Source of the DNA: Warburgia ugandensis
Taxonomy: Eukaryota > Streptophyta > Magnoliopsida > Canellales > Canellaceae
Assembly (NCBI GenBank): GCA_035236585.1
Contig: CP141132.1
Coordinates: 38,939,880-39,003,879, forward strand
Reading direction: 5' to 3'
DNA: 64,000 nt
The notes beneath the pieces were generated by a model. That model ran no database searches, was not told where the DNA came from, and saw only the letters and a program-made list of their open reading frames with translations. A program made the translations under genes and the position numbers. Positions 34,102 to 47,940 of this stretch are shown piece after piece (position 1 is the first letter of the stretch; each line of letters begins with the position of its first letter).

Positions 34102-35990
34102 GGTCTCCAATAATCATTAGATTTATTTCTTAGTTCAATTTATAATGTAATCAAGAATTATCATACTCATATTAGGTTAATTCTAGGTTATCCATCATTT
34201 AATCAACTAATCAGGCACATGTAAATGTAGATCATGTACAAAACTACAAAATTAAATGGTTAGGATGTTAATCCTACCTTTCACAAGTCAATCTAAAGGA
34301 TATCTAGCTATCTTTGTTGCTGGTTCGTCAACTAATCATCTCAAAAGTTCCTGATATAGACTATTTGTAACAATTTGGCCACAATAACCACCTGATCATC
34401 CCAAAACAAATAGTTAATCTAGTCAAATTATTTTAGGAAGTTAATTGAAAAGTATGGATCATCGATTTGGATCTAATTTCAAACTTGTATATTGCAATTG
34501 ATCTTAGTCATGGAGCAAGACCGGTGGTTCATTGTAAAAATATTCAAGATCGAAAATCTCTTGTGGGAGCTTGATCTACACGTCATGAGAATCTCAATGA
34601 ATGGTTCAGATTTTGATGGATGGTTGGATCAATCATAAATCTAATGATCCAATGTGCGATCAAGGGTCTAATCATGATCAACGGTCAAAACATCCTTGAT
34701 CAATGAATGAAAGGATGGGTCTTGATCCTCACGTTGTGAGGATCACAATTGCTATCTCAGATTTGCAAGAGGCTTCTTGGATTGGGCATAGTAAGAGGTC
34801 AAAGTACAAGGTTAAGGGTGGGTGCTGGAAGTGGGGCCCACCCTTGCCAACTTAGTAGGGGGAGAGTGTGTGAGTGGGAGGGAGGGAGGGAGGGAGGGGA
34901 AGACAGTGTGGGGGGGTTGTAGCTCTTACATGGTCACCACCCGCATCTTAGCCACAAGGAGAAAGTGAGGCAAAAGGGGAAAGGGGGTCCAAGAGCATCA
35001 ACTAGCACCTGGTTTGAGTCATGCCAAAGGGATTTTTTGGCTAATCACACTAGAAGAGAAAGATAGGGAGGGATGGGCCAGTGCGACTGGCCTATGCGCA
35101 CATGTGTGTTAGGCTAGTTGTGATAAAATGCAAACTCAACCAAGGGAAAGAAGAGAAGGACGAAGAAGGGATCTAGCACATGTCAGACCGGAGAAGAAAG
35201 TAGGTGTGTTGGCCTACTGATCGTTGCTGGAAGAGCAAGGAAGAAAGAGGGGAAAGCCCTATGCATGTCACCAGAAAAGAAGGGAAAAACATGGAAGGTG
35301 AGGGTTTTTGGGTTTCTGTGCGACCGATCAAAGGGTGAGGAGAAATGGAGTTCGATGTGATCGACTGGATGTGGTAGCTGCGCTCGATCTCCTAACATGC
35401 CAAATACAATGAGAAACATGGGGGGTGGAAAGGTGGTGCGGCCAATGTGTGGGAAAATCCAAGCTGAAAGAGGTCTGTGCATTGGCACTAAGGATAAAAG
35501 GTTTCAATTTTGGAAAGATTACATAGAGGGGATCGTCAATGAGGAGAACTGAGTTAGGGAGGAGAGGGCAAACACCGATTCTTGTCTTTCTCTCTTGCAT
35601 CCCCCATTTTGTTGTGTTTCTAGCTAACATGCCCATCTTATGGGGGATGGGTTTACACGTCGCAACTGGCTATCTACGTGGCATGGACACAGTGCCTGCA
35701 GTCCACAAAATACCAAAAATGTGGGGTGCCATTATCAATTTTGGTGCCCTTTAGATTTAGTAAAATTTTGGGATTTTTCTAACTCAATCTCTAATTCATG
35801 TGATATTAGTATCCTTAGAATTGTCTAGACACGTACATTTCATTTTTGATAGATTCAAGGCCAAATTTTGAGTTTTTAAATGGGTCACATCCTTGGAATT
35901 CAATTTCCGTGAAATTCAATCTCTAATTTTTATTCTAATTAAAATATAATATAATTACATAGAAAGAACTTAAAATTGAGGGTTATTACA
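34102..35990 (-). mobile_element. Left (3') LTR of element F, proximal part
   Basis: This continues the F LTR after the A2 insertion and ends ...GGGTTATTACA at 35990, directly before a polypurine tract on the minus strand. In sense it starts TGTAATAACCCTC. It includes GTGGGGCCCAC (34831-34841), a G-rich tract (34876-34899 and 34910-34916) and a mixed-composition zone 34900-35700 with overlapping open frames on both strands of 71-102 codons. None of these shows a recognisable domain, and they are probably chance frames in GC-richer leader DNA. Confidence 0.72.
34876..34916 (+). other. G-quadruplex-capable tract
   Basis: Six runs of at least three G separated by single A (34876-34899), then a run of seven G (34910-34916). 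This meets the usual G3N1 quadruplex pattern on the plus strand; the element F transcript would carry the C-rich complement. Confidence 0.8.
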
Positions 35991-36330
35991 TTGTTCCCTC
36001 CTTATAGCAATTTAATCCTCAAAATCATTTTCACGTTATCATCTAAACAATTCTAAAAACATCCACACAACATAAAGTAGGCTAATCATGAAAATCTTCA
36101 CCAAAAGAATTAGTTCATAATGCAAGCAAATCAATGCCAAGTCAAATTAGAAAGTGTTATAAATGCTCATGACACAACTAGTGTAATAGAACACTCCAAG
36201 GATCAAATTCATCTATGCACAACATTAATACAAGTAAAACCACCATGTATCCATATAAAGGACTAACCATACATTAGTTTGTATGAATTAGGGATGAATG
36301 TGCTTAAATATTAAATCATTTCTCATAATA

Positions 36331-36860
36331 AGAAATTGTATATCAATCAAAATCTTAGCATCTTAGCTCATGAATAGGCAAATCTATGCCAAATCAAAAC
36401 TAGAGCATACCTACTCATTAGCAGGAAAATTTACACCAATCAAAACTAAAGCATATCAGCTCACCAACAGGAAAATCTATGCCAATCGAAACTAGAGCAT
36501 ATGAGCTCACCTACATGCAACTCTATACCAATCAAAATTAGAGGACATCAGTCACCAATGGAAAAATCTATGCCAATCAAAATATGAGCATATTAGCTAA
36601 CCAATAGGGAAATCTATTCAAATAAAAATCAAAGCATATCAGCTCACTAACAAGCAAGTCTATGCCAATCAAAATTAGAGTATTTCAACTCACCAACTGG
36701 CAAATCTTTGCCAATCAAAATTAGAGCATATCAGTTCACCAACAGGCAAATTTGTGCGCATCAAAATATGAGCATATCTGCACACTAATAGGAAAATCTG
36801 TGCTAATTAAAATCATAACATATCATCTCACTAACAAGAAAATCTCTATTAATCAAAATC
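36331..36860. repeat. 46-bp minisatellite, about 12 diverged copies
   Basis: A unit of about 46 bp built from AATCTATGCCAATCAAAA, then TTAGAGCATATCAGCTCACC and AACAGG recurs with starts near 36335, 36381, 36427, 36474, 36519, 36566, 36611, 36657, 36703, 36748, 36795 and 36841. The steps are 45-47 bp, so the period is well kept although copies differ by several bases. It sits near the polypurine-tract end of element F's internal region, where pol should be. Confidence 0.88.
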
Positions 36861-37006
36861 AACCTCCTATGATGGTAATCCTGAAAGCTCCTCTGGAAAG
36901 ACTGAAAACTCTCGCTCCTCATCTATGTGCTCAATCTATGGGCATACACTATCCTTCACTATTACACAAATAATGAGGACTTGACACTCTTTAGAGAAGT
37001 ATTGCA

Positions 37007-37545
37007 CTACCATAAAGGTAGAGATAACACAAACCTTAGTGATACTCTTCCTACCCAGGAACGAGGTCGCAAGCCATCCATGTACACTAGAAATAACCTT
37101 CTTCTTACGGGAATGAACTGTCGCCAGTAAATAGTTAGCCAATCCATACATAAGATGACATAACAATCAACCATATTAAGTAGGACAAGATCAACATCCA
37201 TCTGCTCACTAACTAGCTCCACTGGCACCCCATGATGGTACCCATTATCCTCAAATATCTCTTCCATTGGTGTAATAACATCCAACCCAAAGGCTAACAC
37301 GCATATAAACATATCCAAACTAGATAGAGAAATACATGTAATGGGAGAATAAGTAGATCATGCGTCAAAAGGATCTTATGATGCCTATCAGTAACTAGGA
37401 AGGTACCTTTCACCACTTGGTTTGAGGCTTGACAGAAACTCATCATTGCCTATGCACATTCATCTCTACCCTACTCCCAATGTTCTATCATCTGGGATAG
37501 TCTCCAAGGAAATGCCCTAGTTCTCAATAACCAATACATCTAAAA
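37007..37545 (-). pseudogene. Element F gag end and protease remnant
   Basis: Reading leftwards: a zinc-knuckle remnant near 37545-37505 reads FRCIGY, stop, ELGHF (compare FRCYGCGEKGH in element C), with the second Cys changed to Tyr. Next is NQVVKGTFLVTDRHHK (about 37420-37370), the protease start, but the active-site segment is garbled. The open frame 37318-37007 has LAFGLDVITPMEEIFEDN, DVDLVLLNMVDCYVILCMDW and LRPRSWVGRVSLRF. It ends before RT. Inactive. Confidence 0.72.
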
Positions 37546-38805
37546 AGTTACCATAGTAATGGAAACTATCACTTCTGTTGTGTTATTAAAGTTTAATGAA
37601 TTATAATCACCCAATTCCTCAAGCCAGTGTCAACCCATCAACAAATCTGTTCACAACCTCCTCATTTGTGATGAAGACATTAGGAGAAAAGCTCCTTTAC
37701 TATGTAAACTAGTGCAAATACAATTGAACCATTCTGATCCCTTTGCTTTATAGTAGGTAACTCTCTCCGTGTCACCAGTTGCTCATAATGCAAAAATACT
37801 GATCATCATAGGCCTTCCTAAGGGCCTTACAGGTATAGTCATTTTCATTTTATATTATTCTCACAATATAATCTTTTCTCCTTATTCACTTCTATCAGTG
37901 TCTCTCTCTACTTGACTCACAACATATGTTAGACACCTCTAATCTAAATTCAAATAAACCATAATATCATATACTCTCATATAATGTAATATTCGAATTG
38001 AACTTTCTACAATCCTTTCTAATAACCTAACAAGTTATTGGATTCATTTGCTAAATTTTTGTGTTATTGCTTTAACTTCCCACTCATCTACTGATCCTTA
38101 TCATTATTTAATAGCTATTCTTATAAAATAGTGGTGATATCCTTCAGGTGCTATGCATCTCCAAATCATAACTAGAATTCCAAGAATAATTAATAAGCAT
38201 TCAGTTCTCATTGATGACTAGCTATCAATATTTCTGTGTACAAGGACTCACTTGTTTCCACCTCATTAATCAAAAAATTCATCAATAGAAGCATTTGAGT
38301 CTTATTTTATCAAGCATCATACAACAAATTTTATCCATCATAAATTTCCACTACATGTGCTTACTAATGCTATGATTCTCTGTATTTCTCCAAGTCTTCT
38401 TTCATTGTGACTATTATCAAGTCCATTTTCATTATTACCATACTATTGTTGTACAATAATTGTTATGATTTTTCAAAGGTTTATATACATTGTCCAAGTT
38501 AGAACTTGAACTCTGAGAAAATAGCTCATTTCAATAGATCTTCTATCATATAACAAAATTATCACATAGAGGTACTAATATATACTCTCTATTCTAATTC
38601 TTTACTCTAATAATCATATATACATATCCTCATGTTCATACAAGGATCAAGATCTCATCTTTTGTTAAAATATGCTAATCTTCATAGGTGACATCTATTT
38701 CCCTATAACTCATTTAGGCATACAATTTGCTCAATGGACTGTCTGTGACTTTTGGACTTGTTGGAGGGGTTGTGATGGAGTAGACTGGGCCTTGGTACTA
38801 AACTA

Positions 38806-40405
38806 TGATAACTCAATGTTTACATAAAAAAAGACAATATTTTTTAAGAGTCTGGAGCCCTAATAAACAATTTCATTTTTAAAATAGATAAAAAAACAAC
38901 ATTTCAAATAAAAAACACTCATTTCAAAATGCCGGGAGTCAAACAACCCACAAAACAATAGATTTAACAATGAAATGATCTTCCCATTTCTATAAAACAT
39001 TCTATAGTATCTCTTATGTACTTGGGACCAACACATTTAATGCATGTGATGTTATAACTACTTGATAAACACAACAACACATAAGTACACAATGTAGGTG
39101 ACTCAGTCTCCCTACTTGTCCATCCAGATCCATTACAAAATTTGATAAAACCATGTACATCGATCGTAAGGTACAATTCAAAAGAAAACAACAACATTGC
39201 CCACCATATACAGCCATCATATCCAACATAGATACGTCAATACATCTTAGTCATATAAGTGTAATTCATAAATATACACATATACAGTCCATCTACAATG
39301 TTCAAAAGTAAATTAACAAACCACATACGTCAATGAGATGTCCTCCATATGCTATTGAAATCAGCCATCACCCGCACTTGCACTCAGCCTATCTATTTTT
39401 CTTCATACCTCTCTCAATATTTGAGGCATTGCAAAACATTGCAATGCCCCAACAAGATAAGCTTCTGTAGGTGATAACAATAATAATAATTTCATGAACT
39501 CTTAATATAATGGAAAGTATAAATATCAAATCTAAGGACATGTAATATCAACTTTCTCATGGATAGCAACTGTAATATGGTCTCAATAATGAGAGCAAAT
39601 AATAATGATGCACAGCATAAATAGTATGCAAAAGAAACCATATGACATGGAAAAACACTCAAGGTACCAAACCTCATAAAACTACCAAAAAAATGGCAGT
39701 GCAAATCACGCCATCCGCATGTCTCCAAAAACATGTTAAGTGTATATTGAGCATTTAAGGTTCATAAAATATGCCAAAACCATATCAAAATAGAGTATCC
39801 GAAGATTTGGAAATATCTTGATGAATATGCACTTCATCAATAGGAACACCCTCACCCATGGATCCCAAGAGTGTAAAAAAATACCATCTCAGTACAAAGC
39901 ATCAAAAGCTCAAGAAATATCTTAATAAATATGCATGTCATCAACAAGCACATCCTTAGACACAGATCCTAAGAGTATCTCATACACTTGAATCTCTAGT
40001 CATGAGTACTCATACCACTCCTACACACATCATAATGTCATTGGCATATAAGGATCTATCCATCTTGGTGTGTTCACCACATCATATGAAAAACATAGAA
40101 TAACCATATGGATAGCCATGTGACAATGGTAACCAACTCTCAGAATCGGAGACTAAGTGTTCATCATGAATGCAGGGGGTATCAGAATCATACGGTGGAC
40201 TACCCATGATATCATTCCCTACGAAGTTTTTCCATCTATGGAGCAGGTGTTATCATCTCACAAAGTCAAAGGGTGGGTGGCCAACCCTATATTCCTCCTA
40301 GCATAGTGCCTATCAGGCAGAAATACTAATAAAAATCTATAAAATCTTAGAAACAACATGACATCTCATGGTCAATAAAATGGATATAAAATTCTCTAGT
40401 GAAAT
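38806..40405 (-). mobile_element. Right (5') LTR of element F, interrupted
   Basis: Aligned by eye with 23540-25135, including the GAGGCATTG hairpin (39425-39448), the AAGGGTGGGTGGCCAACCC block and TCCTAGCATAG. It breaks at 40405, where LTR D2 begins; the last five bases GAAAT are a candidate target duplication whose partner would lie beyond the truncated far side of D. The other F copy continues AATGAAATAAAG at this point. Confidence 0.7.
39425..39448 (-). other. Conserved LTR hairpin (F)
   Basis: GGCATTGC (39425-39432) and GCAATGCC (39441-39448) form a perfect 8-bp stem with an 8-nt loop. In the left F LTR (24150-24178) the second arm has decayed. Confidence 0.7.
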
Positions 40406-40811
40406 TGTGACGACCCGGGTTTTTGAAACACATTTTATAATATATTTTTCAAAGGCAAGGGCGTCCCCTCAGTAAAAAAAAATTTCCAAACAAAGCAGCG
40501 AAAATTCTTTTATTTTAAAACTTATTTTGAAAACCCAAGTCACCACATCATACATAACATAAGTATAATTTGTGCAAAAAATAAAATTCCAGTGAAGGAA
40601 TATGATTTTATTAAACTTCCAGGAACCATCCAGTGGCTCACAGTACACAACCCATTGTATCCTTACAATACTTGTCCAAGTACATGATCCAAATTACAAA
40701 GTTCTAAATACAATACATGTTGTCAATACAATGTTTCAAGGGATATACCCTTATTACTTATTCTTCAATAGTTCTTGAAGTCTTGAGCTCCTAACTCTCC
40801 TTCTCTGTATC

Positions 40812-40849
40812 TGAGATATTGTAAACATTCGAACATTTACAATATCTCA
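40812..40849 (-). other. Conserved LTR hairpin (D2)
   Basis: TGAGATATTGTAAA (40812-40825) with TTTACAATATCTCA (40836-40849), a perfect 14-bp stem with a 10-nt loop. Confidence 0.8.
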
Positions 40850-43800
40850 GCAAGCTATGCTTGGTAGGGGATAAGAATGGAAGTTATTGAAAGTAGAATC
40901 TCAATATTCACTTATCCCATAATTCATTCTATCATAAACACATTCATAGACCACTATTATTGATAGGAACATCTCATTTCCTTGTCATTTGTGTTCACCT
41001 TTATACATACATAGTATATAAGGACAAATTCGTTAAAATTGTAAAAATAATCAATAATCAATTCCATACAAAACTAATCAACTCCTTTCATTATTGGTAA
41101 TATATAATTACCTGACATTTCATCATGCCATCCCTTAAGGCATTTCACTATGCCAATTTCATATGCATCATAATGCAAAATAATCAAGGACTACTATGCT
41201 TGCAGTTTGATCCGTACAGCGCGCCCGAATAACTATTCAATAATCCACTTATACCATTCGTAGTGGAAATTACAATATCCATGTCCATATGGGAGGACCA
41301 TAGCTGTCACAGTGGTGGCTTTCCCATAATTGCCCCACCCGACTTTTAGCCTTTCTTAGGCTTGGTATTCAATATCATCAAGTTTTAGAGAGTGGGTGGC
41401 CGAACCCTCTTAAATCTCCTAGTATAGCATCCCCAGGCCTATGACTGTTTAAAACAAAACCACAAGCCTCCAAGCTTGTATGTTAAATAATACTTATACA
41501 TATCAGACTATCTGTTTGTTTATCTAGGGCTGGAATATTTTCTACTTTCCTATTCACTTAGGGTTGTTCTCAATTCTCAACTTAACCATTTAATACTTAT
41601 TTTTCTCATCATTTGGTTGGATCATATTTCAATTTGAGGTATTTACCTTAATATATTGGTATCATACATGCCAATACTTCAAAACATAAGATCATGTATT
41701 AGACATGTATCTTCATGTAAAGGCATTCTTAATAATCCACCTACCTCAATAAGGTATGCTTACTCCTTGAAATCTGCCATAGTCTCGATCAATATATATC
41801 CATCAAATCATATGTATTATGTCATTTTTCTAATCAAGGGTACATACTACGTGGTCTTTTGATCATCCTTATGTAGGATGATCTGAATCTCTCTTCCTTG
41901 AATATCATATATCCAAGGGTTTAATATCATCTATACAAATACTATCTATATCATACATAAACAATCTAATCTACATTGGTGTTTCTTTTTCTTTATTGTT
42001 TTTTTTATCATACAAGATCTCATCTTGTTTGATAATCCTTATCTTACTTACTATTTTTATTAGGGTTAGATAATTTGCTATCTTTTTATGTTCTTATTAT
42101 TATTCAACCAGTTAGTGTCTAATTGGTTGAAGATAATTTATTTCTTATTGTTACTAGACAGCTCCTCCTTATTTCACGATGACTAGTACTTACCAGTTAA
42201 AGTCTGCTCAAAAAGTGGTTAATACAACCCTCATGTAAGGAGGCATTTAGACCTCTCTTATGTCAACGGGAGGTGAGGGAAAAGCACTTGGCTCTTATAT
42301 ACCCCTATAACCACAATGTTCATAGTCCACTTGAGTGGTACTAGCTCAACCTTTGACAAGGTTCCTATGAGTTATTAACCTTAAGTCCCTTCTCTAATTG
42401 ATCTTAATTAATTTCCATCGATATGCACAATGTCATGCATGGATGTTCATTATTTTACTACTTTGGGCCAAGAAAATGATAAATCATTCCTTATATTGTC
42501 CTACTAACTATAGCCCTTATTAAGTCAAAATCATTCATTGATCTTAGTTGTCCATGAATCTCTATATTTCATTAGTTTATATTTTTGGTGATTTATACTC
42601 ACTATATCTTAATAACTACTTAACAATTGAATAAAATTTGACAATAAGTAAATCATCAACTTGAAAGCATAAATCAAATATAAGTTTAACAACTATATAC
42701 TAACATTCTTCCTTTGAATGTAACTTAAGCTCATGAAATAAAACTAACATGATCCTAAGTTATGAAACACATCTTTTATCATAATGAAATCATGTTTAAA
42801 TCCTAATTTACACCAACATGATCCTAAGATAATCAAATCTACTAACAAATTACTCATTTATGGCATATCATACTAAAATTTAAAGATTACACTATCATGC
42901 TATCTAACTTAGAACATAAATCACATTTACACTTCTATATCCAATAAAAGACAATTAAAATAATTATATTAAGATTATTATAAACCTTTAAATATGATCC
43001 AACCATTAGATCTTAGGTGTTTTCCTTTAGATAAAGGGTTTTAATTACCTTTAAGGCTTTTAATCCATTATGATCCAAAAATCATATCCACTTGATTTTG
43101 TCACATTTCATCTATGATCTGATTGGATTCCATCATAATATCATCCATTTAATCCATCCCAAGGATCTGATCATACTTGATCTCATTGATCAAGTGGGTC
43201 CCTTTGTATTTTTAGGATTTTTCTACCATAAAGGGTAGATCCCCTAATTTATCTCAGATCTGTCTAAATTAACCATAGATATTACTTTATTACAGTATTA
43301 TATCATCATTAAAATAAATTTCCAAGATCTACTCACCTCAGATCTTAAAGATCTTAGAAATTTGACACTTATTTCCAAAATACAGAATAATTTAGGAATA
43401 ATTTGTAGACATATTATGACTTCATTAGAAACTAGACATTACAAGCTTTCCATTGCTTCTTTCTAATCTCAATTTGGAGTTCATATGACTCCACAATCTT
43501 AAATTGAAGTTTACAGCCATTCCTAAGGTCCAGATTTGATTTGGGCTCAGCAGAACTAATCTTTCTCAATTGAGGGTCTAACCCTTGTTAGATTTTCTTG
43601 AAAATTTTACCCTAGGGTTTTTTGACCCTTCTGGATCGATTGGAAGCTAAGAATTTAAATCTGAGCTCTCTATCACCATGAATTAAAGGCTCTGATATTT
43701 ACTTTATTTTTACAATTTTTCATTCAAAGTAAATTACAGAAAAATAAAAATTACATTAAACCATAATAAATATGCATAGGAAGTAGTTCCACCTACCTGA

Positions 43801-44160
43801 TTAGAGAAAAAACATATATTTGATGCCCAATTTGAGAGAATTACCAGTTAATGATAATATAGCCCGATTGTCCCCGTTTTTGTGATTTTCTGTTGTTGGA
43901 ACCGTTGGATCTTGAAATTGATTTGGGGCTTTTGTATATAGTGTATTAAAGGAGGTTATGGATGGTGGAATTTATCAGATTCTACCTGGAACGGAGTGCC
44001 TAATTGAATTTAGGTCTCTTGTTCCACTTAGAAAGAGGAGAGAGAAATAAGAAAAATAGAAATTGGGGATGGATGAATGAGAATTTGGGGCTGACACTCC
44101 AGGGAAGATTTGGAAATTTCGTGGTTAAGGTTGTGAAAATTTTTTGAAATTTTTGGGACA

Positions 44161-44348
44161 TATTTATAACCAAATTTGAATTTTTTATCATTTCTTTTGA
44201 TAGGATATTTTATTACTTTATAATTTTTTTATTACAAGTGCATTCTCTGTTCTCCACTACAATCTCCACTACATTCTCCACTACCAGCAGTAATGCACTG
44301 AACAATTATTGTTGCTTCTAGAATGTTGGCCCACTTTGTGGGCCCCAC
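44161..44348 (-). promoter_or_regulatory. Putative D2 LTR core promoter
   Basis: GTGGGCCCCAC (44338-44348) lies about 170 bp upstream in sense of TATAAATA (44161-44168), followed by CAG/GTAGGTGG at about 43799-43790. Only D2 of the two LTRs in this element keeps the module. Confidence 0.55.
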
Positions 44349-47300
44349 TTTTGTGTGAAAAGACGTTTTTGCCCTTTGAACTCTAAAATTGGAGAATAAT
44401 AGGCAATATTTGTCCAAACTCGGAATCGAGCGTACTTAGTGGAGTTGGAATTGTATTTCTAAGTACTTCATGAATATTGAGGTCTTATTTCTTGGATATG
44501 GAATATGGGTAAAATTACCATTTTACCCCCAAATGGAGAAAATTAAGGAATTTTCATTTTAACTCAGAATTGAATATACTTAATGTTGTTTCGATCAGTT
44601 TTCCAAGTACATCCATAATTTCTATGTTTTAATTCATGATATAATCTACATAAAAAGAGAATTTTCAATAACCTAATATTCCAGCCCAAATTTTCTAAAA
44701 ATTCAAACTTTATTAATTTGCCTTAATAAGTTACAAAAATTCGGGGCATTACAATCTTCCCCCCTTACAATAATTTCGTCCTCGAAATTTGCATATCAAC
44801 TCACTTAGGAGTTTTCACAATTCTTTCATAGCCTTACACATGTGGCCTTACCACTTAAGGAAATCCTCTTTCCTTTTATTCCTTTTTCAAACTACCTTCT
44901 TCTCAAAGGTATAAATCATATGATTGATTGCTATTAAAATGCTCACACCTGTCCAACCTTACTTATGCATCATTCAATTAAGCTGAGTTTTGATAGACTT
45001 TCCCAAAAGGATTAATAACTCTTAATCTGAGTTATCCTTTGGTTTCAAACCTTCTACTTGTCTAAATTTCTACTCCTTACTTTCATCAATCTTTCCATAC
45101 TTGAAAATTTTCCATTATATCTTCTATTGCTCATTCTCATTCTATTTCAACATATAAAGTTTTGACATAGCTTTCTTACTATGTATAGTCCTTACACTAA
45201 TAACATAGTGATTGGATTATATAACTTCCACTATTGTTCTTTCTAACAATCTTCCAATCTTTGGAAGTAATTATCTCTTTCCTTTTTCTTCCATTATTTG
45301 GAAGTGATTACTTCATTTCTATCCTACAATTCATACTTCTTTACTATTTCCTTTTATTGAGAAATTTCTTTTCAAATTCTATCAATGAAGAGTGGTAACC
45401 TTGTGATGATTCTTTCCTCATTCGCATCACATCCATTGTTTTTGTAACACTCTTTGAGTGTCATTTTACTCTGCATATACATTCCTAATCTTTTTTTTCT
45501 TTTATCCCTTTCTCGTATTCAAAACAATATTCTGAACCTTCTTACCATATATGATAATATTTATCTCTTTTCCTCTCACATATCTATTTATATGTCATGG
45601 GCTTCAAAATTTCTAGGTTATGCATTTCCTCATGCTTCTTTCAAGCATATCTCATAACCTTTATTATATCATACTAACTCTTTATTTGCAATATTCTTAA
45701 TAATTCTAATTAAAAGAGTTCTTATTGATTTTGAATTCACCACTACTCAAGTCTTTACAAACTCCATAATTTATCATTAACTCATTTAGGATTTATGTAA
45801 TCCATTGCAAGATTGTACTAAATGTCCTTATGTTATAAAATTAGTAAGAGATATATTTCTCTAATTGTCATTGTCATTTCATATATTGATCTCACATTCC
45901 CCCTTTGTTGGGGTTAATTTCCATGCTATCCTTAAAATTTATATAGCCCTAAACTTTTCTTTCTTCAATCAACATGTAACAAGATGATTGACAAGTTTTG
46001 TAAGCATCTAACATATATCCCATGAATGCTCTTGATTTCTTGAAATCTATTAAAATTTATATAACCTTAAAACTTGATTTCTTTAATCAAAATGTACACT
46101 TATAACACATATATTCCATGAATTCTTTTGGTCTCCTTACATCCATTTCCATATATCATTATTACTTCATCTAATATATTTCATCTCCTCAACTTTATGA
46201 ACATCATTTATCCAACTCATAGAACTTAAAATTTGTTTTGATTCTATACTTTGATGTTGCATTTCCAATTTGCAAATAATAATAATAAATTTTGGAAATA
46301 CTCATCCTTATAGAGAAAAAGGATACTTAATTTCCTCAACATCATTTATGTTCAATGCATCCTTATGGAGAACAAGGGTAATAAATTTCCTTAATAAACT
46401 CTTTTATGTTCAATGCATCCTTACATTGATCCTTCCATTTTCTTTTCCTAAAGAAAGTTGTTACTTTCATAATGTAAATTTCTATAATCACTCCTCAATC
46501 CTTAAAATTTGTTCTTGCAGCTCATACAAATAATTTGATGTTCTTTTCCTCAACTATTATAGATATTTTCTCATTCAATCTCATGTAAGATTGAAAATCT
46601 CAAAATATCTTAAAGTTCTAACCACTTCTTTCTCCAAAAATTTGGATTTATGACTTATTCATAATCATCTTATTTTTCCAAACTTTACACTTAGGTTTAG
46701 ATATCACTATTTGTTTATAGGTCTTCATTTCTCATGTTTTATCTCAACCTTCCTCCAAAAATATATTTTCCTCACTATATTCCTTAAATCTTTCAATATC
46801 ATCACTCTATCATGTAAGTGGAATTAATATCTCTATTCATATTTAGTTCTTCATTTTTCTTGATCAATAAATGTACTCTTGTTCATGATAATCCATAACT
46901 ATATTTTCTCAATTCATCATATCAATATTTCTATCTTATTTTTCAGAATTGTTTCACCATCAATTGTACTTCTCTTTACTATAGTCCCAAAATTATTTTT
47001 AATATCCCCAAGTTATCATATCAATATTTCTCTAATCCTTGAAAATCCTTTTGTGCTAATTTCCACAAATAATTTATCATACCAATTTCATTTTTATCTT
47101 AGGAATTTCATTTTTGTTGTTCCATCAATAGGGCTATAATTTCTTTGTTAACCATACATCCTAATGGTTTAATTGTCTTTCTTAATAAGTTTGGGATCAT
47201 ATTTTTGTCCCTTTTAACGTATCAAACTCTCTTCTCCCATTTCATTTTATTTAAATTTCAAAGACCATCTCTTTATGTTCTGAAATTTTATCATCTCTTT

Positions 47301-47940
47301 ATTAAATCCTTTGCCTTTACTAAGTTTGGAGAGAAATTACTTACTTATATCCTTATTCATCTTTACTTAAAACTATCATCATTTACAAATTTTTGAATTA
47401 TCTCACTTATCTCTTCAATTTCCTTTCAAGTAATATCATCTCTATTTTGATGATTAATTTCATTTAACTAATTGTCATAATACCATATATGTAGCAATTA
47501 TAACTCTTACACTTATATTTATTCATATATTTATTATAAATTTTTATTTTTATAATAATTCTAAAGTTTCCTCTTTAGCTTTTATTTCTCATAAATCTCC
47601 ATTTCACCTATTCTATAAGGTTGGACTTTTTTCTTTTCCATCACATTTTCCAATTTATCACTTCTTTCTCTTTATCTCCATTCCTTCACTTAGTAATGGT
47701 CATATGCATACTAGTATTGGTGTACTTTGTTCATACATATGTATGTTTACTCAAGACTTTAGGTTAGACCTGAACATTATACCTTACATCCATTGTAATG
47801 TTTTCCTTATTGATTTCTATATCTTACTATTCCCTATATTGGAATTCTTACTTGCTATGTAGTATTTCTAATCCTTTCAACCAATAATATCTACTTGTAC
47901 TATACTATTCCTTCATAATAACTCTTTTTATACTCATTCT

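Larger units (their letters stand above)
35991..38805 (-). mobile_element. Element F internal region, short and decayed
   Basis: Bounded by a polypurine tract on the minus strand (ATAAGGAGGGAACAA, about 35991-36005) next to the LTR end at 35990, and by a degenerate primer-site/LTR junction near 38790-38806 (TTGGTACTAAACTATGATAACTC against TGATACCAAACTGTGACACCTC in element C). At 2.8 kb it is too short for gag-pol. It holds only gag/protease traces (37007-37545) and a minisatellite (36331-36860), so RT, RNase H and integrase are deleted. Protein traces resemble element C more than A. 37546-38790 is decayed, with no feature I can name. Confidence 0.7.
40406..44753 (-). mobile_element. LTR D2 (3' LTR of element D)
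   Basis: 4348 bp from TGTGACGACC to ...GGGGCATTACA. It contains the hairpin (40812-40849), donor-like complement ACCTAC (43791-43796) and promoter module (44161-44348). Relative to D1 it lacks the CpG island, and relative to D1 and D3 it lacks about 65 bp after CTCCTTTCATTAT (near 41092). The repeated 68-codon frames at 41656 and 49605 are LTR identity, not a conserved protein. Confidence 0.9.

Noticed and set aside
35183-35828. Overlapping frames of 62-102 codons on both strands in the F LTR
   Set aside because: Overlap on both strands, GC-richer composition and no domain argue for chance frames.
36331-36860. Possible CRISPR-like array
   Set aside because: Units are adjacent and diverged without unique spacers, in a plant retroelement; it is a minisatellite.
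41656-41862. 68-codon frame repeated almost identically at 1224-1430 and 49605-49811
   Set aside because: The frames recur because the LTRs are copies of one another; they lie on the antisense strand of the LTRs and have no protein-like motif.
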